A stretch of 11,130 nucleotides of DNA from an uncultured Opitutia bacterium (GTDB taxonomy: Bacteria > Verrucomicrobiota > Verrucomicrobiia > Opitutales > UBA953): assembly GCA_903868455.1 (NCBI GenBank), contig CAIPVK010000248.1, forward strand, positions 1 through 11,130, in the 5' to 3' direction. Positions 7,124 through 11,130 of this stretch are shown here, one piece after another. A program made the position numbers and the translations under genes. Below the pieces are notes generated by a model. It did no database searches, was not told the DNA's origin, and saw only the letters and a list, made by a program, of their open reading frames with translations. The number at the start of each line of letters is the position of its first letter. The stretch's first letter is position 1.

Positions 7124-8424
7124 CAGGCGTCGGTCTTGCGCGCGTCGAAGGCCTCGCGGACGGCCTCGCCGACGAAGTTCACGAGGACGAGGACCCCGAC
7201 CATGCACGCCACGGTCGGCATCCCGATCCACCACGCGGTCCAGTTCTCCTTGCCCTGCCGCAGCAGGTCGCCCCACGAGGGCTCGGTCGGCGGCAGGCCG
7301 AAGCCGAGGTAGTCGAGGGCGGAGAGCGAGGCGATCAGGCCGGCGAAGCTGAAGGGCAGGAGGGTCACGGCGACCGTCACGGTGTTCGGCAGGATGTGGC
7401 GGACGATGATGCGCAGGTGGCCGGCGCCGAGCGTGCGCGAGGCCGCCACGTAGTCCTTCGAGGCCGCCGAGTAGGCCGCGGCGCGCATCTGCTGGGCGAG
7501 GCCGATCCAGGAGAAGGCGACGAGGATGACCATCAGCGCGGCGAGCGAGGGCTCGAGCAGGCTGGCGAGGAGGATCACCGCGTAGAGGAAGGGGATGTTG
7601 GACCAGATCTCGATCGCGCGCTGGGCCACGAGGTCGAACCAGCCGCCGAAGTAGCCCATGGCCGCCCCGAGGAGCAGGCCGATGGCGTACATCACGGGCA
7701 GGTAGATGGCCGCCGCCCCGAGCAGGGTGCGGAAGCCGCCCAGGAGGCGGGCCAGCACGTCGTGGCCGGACTCGTCGGTGCCGAGCAGGTGCCCGTCGAG
7801 GCCGGGGGCGGCGGGGGCGGGGACGTAGGTCAGGAGGAGGCCGGAGGGCTCCCAGGCCGCCGCGGGCAGGGCGGGGGCGGCGGGGTGCTGCGAGACCAGC
7901 CGCCCCTCGGCGAACTTGGCCCGCACGTCCCGCTCGCCGACCTTCTGGCGCGCGTCGCCGTGCAGGCGGCCGTCGACCACCGACCAGGTGCGCGAGCGCG
8001 AGCCGTCGGCCCGCAGGTTGAACACCCGGCCCTCGGCGATGGGCTCGCCGTTCGCCAGGAGCCGGCCCTCGGCGTCGCGGGTCACGGCCAGATTCACCTC
8101 GCAGACCTCGGTCGGCGAGAACGGCACGAGGGGCATCAGCATCCAGCTCGCCGAGCCCTCCGCCTTCCAGGTGGCGCGGAGCACGCGCCAGTTGGGCTCG
8201 CCCTCGCCCTCGAGGCCCAGGGCCGAGGCGGGGATGGGGTCCGCCAGCGCGGGGAAGCGCAGCTCGCCGTCGTGCGAGAGGACGAGGGGGCGCGAGCCGA
8301 CGAGCAGCGGCCCGAGCGCGGCCACCGCCGTCAGGACGACCAGGGCGACCAGCGACCACCACCCGCGCCGCATCGAGCGGAAGCGGGCGAGGCGCCGGCG
8401 GGTGATGGGGTCGAGGGTGATCAC
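7123..8424 (-). CDS. yejE: ABC transporter permease, YejE/OppC-like
   Basis: Inner-membrane permease of a peptide-type importer, 433 aa from a GTG at 8424. The N-terminus RRRLARFRSMRRGWWSL resembles YejE, then TM1 (about 21-43). The conserved core starts at HLLGTDESGHDVLARLLGGFR (212-232) and runs through several membrane helices to about 425. The cytoplasmic ATPase-coupling loop is AASKDYVAASRTLGAGHLRI (320-339), followed by RHILPNTV. Between TM1 and the core lie about 165 residues (45-210), longer than I expect for YejE (E. coli about 341 aa), rich in charged and beta-prone sequence and presumably periplasmic. The GTG overlaps the yejB-like stop in GTGA and its own stop overlaps the binding-protein start, so the three genes form one translationally coupled unit. 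The pairing with a YejB-like gene favours YejE over DppC/OppC, but the symbol rests on similarity only. Confidence 0.88.
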   Translation of the reverse strand: MITLDPITRRRLARFRSMRRGWWSLVALVVLTAVAALGPLLVGSRPLVLSHDGELRFPALADPIPASALGLEGEGEPNWRVLRATWKAEGSASWMLMPLVPFSPTEVCEVNLAVTRDAEGRLLANGEPIAEGRVFNLRADGSRSRTWSVVDGRLHGDARQKVGERDVRAKFAEGRLVSQHPAAPALPAAAWEPSGLLLTYVPAPAAPGLDGHLLGTDESGHDVLARLLGGFRTLLGAAAIYLPVMYAIGLLLGAAMGYFGGWFDLVAQRAIEIWSNIPFLYAVILLASLLEPSLAALMVILVAFSWIGLAQQMRAAAYSAASKDYVAASRTLGAGHLRIIVRHILPNTVTVAVTLLPFSFAGLIASLSALDYLGFGLPPTEPSWGDLLRQGKENWTAWWIGMPTVACMVGVLVLVNFVGEAVREAFDARKTDA

Positions 8425-9647
8425 GCGGACTTGTCGAAGCGGATGCGCGGGTCGGCGAGCGCCACGCAGAGGTCGGAGAGCACGTTGCCGACGAGCATCA
8501 GCAGGCTCGAGAGGGTGAGGATGCCGAGGAAGACGGGGAAGTTGCGCTGCACGAGGGCGTCGTAGCTGACGAGCCCCATGCCGTTGATGTCGAACGTCAC
8601 CTCGATGAGGAAGGAGCCGGTCAGGAAGAACCCGATGATGTGGCCGAAGTTCGCCGCGAGCGGGATGAGCGAGTTGCGCAGGCCGTGGACGAGGAGCACG
8701 CGCCAGCGGCCGAGGCCCTTCGCGCGGGCGGTGCGGACGTGGTCCGAGGACAGGTTGTCGAGCAGGCTGTTCTTCACGAACAGCGTCATCAGCGTGAACG
8801 AGCCGACCGAGAGGCAGGCCAGGGGCAGGACGGTGTGCGTCCACCCGAACTCGAAGCCCGAGTGCGGCAGCCAGCCGAGGCGGAAGCAGACGAGCTGCTG
8901 CAGCGCCACCGCCAGCACGAAGCCGGGGATGGCGTAGAGGACGAAGAGGACGCCCGAGCTCGCGGAGTCGAACCCGCGCCCGTGGCCGACCGCCTTCGCG
9001 ACGCCGAGGGGGATCGAGACGACGTAGGCGACGACGAGCGACCAGAAGCCGAACCAGGCCGAGACCGGGATGCGCTCCGTCAGGAGCTCCCACACCGGGC
9101 GGTCGTCGACCGAGGACTTGCCCAGGTCGAGCTGCAGGATGCCGGAGAACTCCGGGCGGTAGGCCACAAACCGGGGCGCGGGGTCGGTGTCGTCGGGCAG
9201 GGGAGCCGCCTCGAGGCGCCAGCCCTTGGGCGCGCCGACCAAGCCGGGCTTGCCGTCGACGGTCGCGACCTCGAGGACCCGGCGGCCGCCGGGGGCCGAG
9301 GGGTCGCTCACCTCGACCTTGGCCTTGCCGTCCTTCTCGAGCCGAAAGGTCGCCCAGTCGGCGGGGCCGGGCCAGGCCCCGAGCCAGATGGCGTAGGCCT
9401 CCACGAGGGGGCGGTCGAAGCCGTAGCGTCGCTTCAGGCTGTCGATCTCCTCGGGCGAGGCCGGCCCGCTGGCGTCGGAGCGGACGGCGTTGCCGCCGAG
9501 GCGCTGCATCGCGGCCTGCTGGCGGGCGGCGAGGGCCTGCTCGATGGGGCCGCCGGGGACGAAGCGGGTGAAGAGGAACGCGACGAAGGTGATCCCGAGG
9601 AAGGTCAGGGGGATCAGCGAGAGGCGTCGCAGGAGGTAACGCAGCAC
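8421..9647 (-). CDS. yejB: ABC transporter permease, YejB/OppB-like
   Basis: First permease of the importer, 408 aa from the GTG at 9647. The N-terminus MLRYLLRRLSLIPLTFLGI is the first membrane helix, followed by FVPGGPIEQALA (29-40), the YejB signature, and YGFDRPLVEAYAIWLG (75-90). The transport core from about 190 has the ATPase-coupling loop DHVRTARAKGLGRWRVLL (302-319) with HGLRNSLIPL, then FLTGSFLIEVTFDINGMG. Between W92 and G169 lies an extra segment of about 75 residues (FRLEKDGKAKVEV and onward), where family members usually pass straight to the next element; it should be periplasmic. The start is uncertain: a TTG at 9659 in the same frame would add four residues, and neither has a Shine-Dalgarno. 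GTG was chosen because family members begin two or three residues before the Tyr-x-x-Arg-Arg motif. No ATPase gene follows in the window. Confidence 0.88.
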   Translation of the reverse strand: MLRYLLRRLSLIPLTFLGITFVAFLFTRFVPGGPIEQALAARQQAAMQRLGGNAVRSDASGPASPEEIDSLKRRYGFDRPLVEAYAIWLGAWPGPADWATFRLEKDGKAKVEVSDPSAPGGRRVLEVATVDGKPGLVGAPKGWRLEAAPLPDDTDPAPRFVAYRPEFSGILQLDLGKSSVDDRPVWELLTERIPVSAWFGFWSLVVAYVVSIPLGVAKAVGHGRGFDSASSGVLFVLYAIPGFVLAVALQQLVCFRLGWLPHSGFEFGWTHTVLPLACLSVGSFTLMTLFVKNSLLDNLSSDHVRTARAKGLGRWRVLLVHGLRNSLIPLAANFGHIIGFFLTGSFLIEVTFDINGMGLVSYDALVQRNFPVFLGILTLSSLLMLVGNVLSDLCVALADPRIRFDKSA

Positions 9648-9707
9648 GGGGCCGGCCAAATTAGGAGGGCGGGGAAGGGGAGGGCAAGGACTATGCCCCT
9701 GCGGGAC

Positions 9708-9777
9708 GATTGAAGAGATGAAGGGATTAAAGAGATGAAGGGATTGAAGGGATGAAGAGGACTAAATAGGACGAAGG
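9708..9777 (+). repeat. 17-bp tandem repeat, three clear units plus a degenerate fourth
   Basis: Units start at 9708, 9725 and 9742 with consensus GATTRAAGRGATGAAGR; a fourth, diverged unit follows to 9777. The plus strand is almost purely purine. It lies about 60 bases upstream of the yejB-like start, so the message of that unit, if started further right, would carry a pyrimidine-rich leader here. Confidence 0.8.
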
Positions 9778-9796
9778 GGATGAAGGAGGGCAGGGG

Positions 9797-9822
9797 GTAG
9801 GGGCATGGCTACGCCCATGCCC
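9797..9822 (+). repeat. REP-like palindrome A1 with GTAG foot
   Basis: GTAG (9797-9800) is directly followed by GGGCATGG (9801-9808), a 6-base loop CTACGC and CCATGCCC (9815-9822), an 8-bp perfect stem. A second copy at 10095 differs by one loop base. GTAG at only one foot gives the element a direction. Confidence 0.75.
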
Positions 9823-9825
9823 TTT

Positions 9826-9861
9826 CAGCGGTGTTAGCGGTAGCAGCGGTGGCAGCGGAGG
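9826..9861 (+). repeat. 9-bp tandem repeat B1 (four units)
   Basis: Four consecutive 9-mers, CAGCGGTGT, TAGCGGTAG, CAGCGGTGG and CAGCGGAGG, start at 9826. The last overlaps the GGAG foot of the next palindrome. Positions 9836-9858 form a perfect 23-base inverted repeat with 10059-10081. Confidence 0.8.
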
Positions 9862-9872
9862 GCCTCCGGCCC
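9857..9872 (+). repeat. REP-like palindrome C1 with GGAG foot
   Basis: GGAG (9857-9860) is followed by GGCC, loop TCC and GGCC; the last G of the foot also pairs with C9872. It closes the A-B-C composite that starts at 9797. A close relative lies on the minus strand at 10809-10826. Confidence 0.55.
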
Positions 9873-9890
9873 TGCGAGATTTGCAATCGG

Positions 9891-9956
9891 GAGCTGGGAA
9901 GGGCTGGAAAAAGCTAGAAAGGCTGGGATGAGGCTAAAACCGGCTAGAAGCGGCGG
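9891..9956 (+). repeat. Degenerate 10-bp tandem array
   Basis: The motif GCTRGAA or close variants recurs at 9893, 9903, 9913, 9922, 9933 and 9943, nearly one helical turn apart. Short A-tracts at 9908-9912, 9918-9920 and 9936-9939 fall roughly in phase. No open frame explains it. Confidence 0.65.
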
Positions 9957-9997
9957 TTAACTCATAATGAGGAGGAAGCGAGCGGAGCGAGTTCCGC

Positions 9998-10082
9998 GCC
10001 GCTGACCCGCTGAACCCGCGGATCCGCTGTCCAGCTGTCCGCTAATCCGCTGTCGAACCCGCTGCCACCGCTGCTACCGCTG
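9998..10082 (-). repeat. AGCGG tandem repeat B2, inverted relative to B1
   Basis: On the minus strand CAGCGGTAG (10082-10074) and CAGCGGTGG (10073-10065) match B1 exactly, followed by looser 7- to 12-base units (CAGCGGAT, TAGCGGA, CAGCTGGA, CAGCGGATC and so on). The array faces B1 across about 200 bases. Confidence 0.75.
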
Positions 10083-10094
10083 TTGCGGCTTAAG

Positions 10095-10120
10095 GTAGGG
10101 GCATGGTTACGCCCATGCCC
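10095..10120 (+). repeat. REP-like palindrome A2 with GTAG foot
   Basis: GTAG (10095-10098), GGGCATGG (10099-10106), loop TTACGC, CCATGCCC (10113-10120). It is the same as A1 except one loop base, and in the same orientation. It lies 27 bases past the EVE gene stop, so its hairpin would form at the 3' end of that message. No U-tract follows on the minus strand. Confidence 0.75.
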
Positions 10121-10147
10121 TGGGAGGTCACGGACGTAGCCGCGACC

Positions 10148-10606
10148 CTACCGCTTTCCCATCTTGCGGATCACCGCCAGCTCGTCCGCCGTCACCGGCG
10201 TGATGGAGAGGCGGTTGCCGGGGCGCAGGATGAGCATGTCGGCGAGGCCTTTCTCGGCACGGATTTGGTCCAAGGTCACCGGACGCGCGAAATCCTCCGC
10301 CCACGCGATGTCCACCAGCCACCACACCGGCTTGTCCTTCGTGGCGCGCGGTTCGAAATACTCGCCGCCCTTCTCGAACTGCGTGGGGTCGGGATAGGGT
10401 TTCGACGCCACCTTTCCGAGGCCTTGGACGCCGGGCTCGGCGCAGGAGGAATGGTAGAAGAGCACGGTGTCGCCGACCTTCATCTCGTCCCGCATGAAGT
10501 TCCGCGCCTGGTAGTTTCGGACCCCGGTCCAAGGCTCCTTGCGGCGTTGGCGCAGCTGCGCGAACGAGAAGACGTCGGGCTCGGACTTCATCAACCAGGA
10601 GGGCAT
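10148..10606 (-). CDS. EVE domain protein (THYN1-like, PUA superfamily)
   Basis: Small cytoplasmic protein of 152 aa made of a single EVE domain, a PUA-fold pocket that in characterised relatives (THYN1, EVE nucleases) binds modified bases or RNA. Signature blocks are WLMKSEPDVFSF (4-15), WTGVRNYQARNFMRD (26-40), KVGDTVLFYHSS (43-54), VQGLGKVASKPYPDPTQF and the C-terminal RPGNRLSITPVT. W26, N31, Y32 and the FYHS segment are the conserved pocket residues of the family. The start at 10606 (MPSWLMKSEP) matches the family start; an upstream in-frame ATG at 10657 would add 17 residues with no family counterpart. No Shine-Dalgarno is seen. It stands alone, flanked by repeat-rich spacers on both sides. 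Physiological role unknown; no modification or restriction gene is next to it. Confidence 0.9.
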   Translation of the reverse strand: MPSWLMKSEPDVFSFAQLRQRRKEPWTGVRNYQARNFMRDEMKVGDTVLFYHSSCAEPGVQGLGKVASKPYPDPTQFEKGGEYFEPRATKDKPVWWLVDIAWAEDFARPVTLDQIRAEKGLADMLILRPGNRLSITPVTADELAVIRKMGKR

Positions 10607-10706
10607 GGTAGGGAGGGGAGATTTCAGATGAACGAGTCCGAAGTAAAGGAGATGCATGGCGGGGTCGGTGGTTCATCGGCGTTGAACTCGCCGTGCTCGT
10701 TTCCAG

Positions 10707-10731
10707 GTAGGGCTGGCTCGCCGAGCCGGCC
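10707..10731 (+). repeat. REP-like palindrome D with GTAG foot
   Basis: GTAG (10707-10710) is directly followed by GGCTGGCTC, loop GCC and GAGCCGGCC (10723-10731), a 9-bp stem with one G-U pair. The stem differs from the A elements while the foot is the same. Confidence 0.65.
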
Positions 10732-10765
10732 GATGTCTCGGGGGGCGACGCCTAAGACAAGGATT

Positions 10766-10802
10766 CGGAGGATGACGAGGAGGCGGAGGATGCGGAGGAT
10801 GA
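10766..10802 (+). repeat. Short CGGAGGATG-type repeats
   Basis: CGGAGGATGA (10766), CGAGGAGG (10776), CGGAGGATG (10784) and CGGAGGATGA (10793) follow one another. It looks like a slippage-type microsatellite; no function is visible. Confidence 0.6.
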
Positions 10803-10808
10803 TCTACC

Positions 10809-10826
10809 GGGGCCGCAGGCCCCTCC
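10809..10826 (-). repeat. REP-like palindrome C3 with GGAG foot
   Basis: On the minus strand GGAG (10826-10823) is followed by GGGCC, loop TGC and GGCCC; the foot's last G also pairs with C10809. It closes a composite A3-B3-C3 read on the minus strand, the same order as A1-B1-C1. Confidence 0.6.
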
Positions 10827-10896
10827 GCTAGCACCGCTGATACCGCTAGTACCGCTGAATGACCTGCTGCCACCGCTGCCACCGCTAAATCCGCTG
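10822..10896 (-). repeat. 9-bp tandem repeat B3 (about eight units)
   Basis: Minus-strand units CAGCGGATT, TAGCGGTGG, CAGCGGTGG, a 12-base variant, CAGCGGTAC, TAGCGGTAT, CAGCGGTGC and TAGCGGAGG run from 10896 to 10822. The consensus YAGCGGTRN is the same as in B1. Confidence 0.8.
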
Positions 10897-10898
10897 AA

Positions 10899-10924
10899 GT
10901 GCATGGACGTCACCATGCCCCTAC
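10899..10924 (-). repeat. REP-like palindrome A3 with GTAG foot
   Basis: On the minus strand GTAG (10924-10921) is followed by GGGCATGG (10920-10913), loop TGACGT and CCATGCAC. The stem has one mismatch near its base compared with A1 and A2. Confidence 0.7.
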
Positions 10925-10934
10925 CCGCTCACTG

Positions 10935-11129
10935 CTATACCGCCAACCCCGCCGTACCGCTGACCCCGCCGTACCGCCACGGCCGCAGAGCGGCCGCCTC
11001 CTCCTCAACCCCTCCATCTTCCCCGGCCCCCTCCTCCATCGCCTCGGCGAATTCGGGCAGCCGCCGCCGCCACTTCGTCAGGAGCCCTTCCCACGAATGT
11101 CGTCGGGCCATGGCCTCGGCGCATCGCAT
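10935..11129 (-). CDS. Small ORF or 3' end of a gene entering from the right, unrecognised
   Basis: An open minus-strand frame reaches from the right edge to a TAG at 10935, about 64 codons if started at 11129; it may be the end of a longer gene. The N-terminal part, ARRHSWEGLLTKWRRRLPEF then AEAMEE, looks protein-like, with aromatic and basic residues and an acidic tail. From about residue 43 (EEEAAALRPWRYGG) the frame runs through the GGAG palindrome and the 17-bp repeats, so the last 20 residues are repeat-encoded and probably not conserved. I do not recognise a family. It may equally be a chance frame. Confidence 0.3.
   Translation of the reverse strand: MRCAEAMARRHSWEGLLTKWRRRLPEFAEAMEEGAGEDGGVEEEAAALRPWRYGGVSGTAGLAV
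10938..10979 (+). repeat. 17-bp GC-rich tandem repeat (two and a half units)
   Basis: TACCGCYRACCCCGCCG starts at 10938 and 10955, with a partial third unit from 10972. It is related to the CCGCT arrays nearby and joins A3 to the next palindrome. Confidence 0.7.
10979..11001 (-). repeat. REP-like palindrome C4 with GGAG foot
   Basis: On the minus strand GGAG (11001-10998) is directly followed by GCGGCCGC (10997-10990), loop TCT and GCGGCCGT (10986-10979), an 8-bp stem with one G-U pair. It lies inside the small ORF at the right edge. Confidence 0.5.
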
Positions 11130-11130
11130 C

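Larger units (their letters stand above)
9648..10147. other. 500-base repeat-filled spacer without a gene
   Basis: No supported gene lies between the yejB-like start and the EVE gene stop. The stretch holds, left to right, a 17-bp tandem array, a GTAG palindrome, a 9-bp AGCGG array, a GGAG palindrome, a 10-bp GCT-GAA array, a small palindrome CTCATAATGAG (9961-9971), an inverted AGCGG array and a second GTAG palindrome. The promoter of the yejB-like unit should lie here or further right, but no convincing -35/-10 pair was found. Confidence 0.75.
10607..10934. other. Repeat-filled spacer upstream of the EVE gene
   Basis: No supported gene. The stretch holds one GTAG palindrome (10707), a purine-rich run of CGGAGGATG-like units (10766-10802), a GGAG palindrome, a nine-base AGCGG array and another GTAG palindrome. 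The promoter of the EVE gene should lie at its left end, but none was recognised. Confidence 0.7.

Noticed and set aside
5396..7312. 638-codon plus-strand frame opposite the binding-protein gene
   Set aside because: Shadow composition rich in Val/Glu/Gly/Ala with no recognisable fold or motif.
5219..8362. Apparent 1047-aa fusion protein on the minus strand
   Set aside because: Only the last 634 residues are protein-like and begin with a signal peptide; the upstream part is an out-of-frame reading of the yejE-like gene.
9797..10120. MITE or insertion sequence bounded by the A1 and A2 palindromes
   Set aside because: The two copies are in direct orientation by loop and foot, there is no transposase and no target duplication; dispersed REP-like elements explain them better.
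10103..10831. 242-codon plus-strand frame across the EVE gene
   Set aside because: It begins in a REP-like palindrome, is antisense to a well-conserved EVE domain and ends in repeats.
9826..10896. CRISPR array
   Set aside because: The repeats are short 9-10 base tandems without unique spacers of constant length, and there are no cas genes.

Overview
The window is a very GC-rich, gene-dense stretch from a Gram-negative bacterium. An lpxK gene shows that it makes lipid A and therefore has an outer membrane. Long open antisense frames, weak or absent Shine-Dalgarno sites, GTG/TTG starts and spacers full of CCGCT/AGCGG repeats would fit Verrucomicrobiota, perhaps Opitutae. That placement is inference from general style; no marker gene here proves it.

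Left part (1-3946, minus strand): a co-directional run panD -> class V aminotransferase -> topB. panD and the aminotransferase overlap in an ATGA (4 bases), and topB starts 32 bases after the aminotransferase stop. topB runs off the left edge. A 66-base divergent spacer separates panD from lpxK (4013-5209, plus strand). lpxK ends only 9 bases from the convergent end of the next gene.

Middle (5219-9647, minus strand): a tightly coupled peptide-type ABC importer, yejB-like permease -> yejE-like permease -> family 5 solute-binding protein. The junctions are GTGA and TGATG overlaps. The ATPase (yejF) is not in the window, and the binding protein comes last rather than first. Both permeases carry large extra segments outside the conserved transport core.

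Right part (9648-11130): an EVE-domain protein gene (10148-10606, minus) lies between two spacers that are unusually structured. They hold at least seven short palindromes, each directly preceded by GTAG or GGAG, which is the architecture of REP elements mobilised by RAYT (TnpA-REP) proteins. Between the palindromes lie 9-bp AGCGGT-type tandem repeats, arranged in the same composite order on both sides of the EVE gene. Separate 17-bp and 10-bp tandem arrays fill the rest. The right edge carries a poorly supported small ORF whose 3' end runs into these repeats. No rRNA, tRNA, CRISPR array, insertion sequence or transposase gene was seen.
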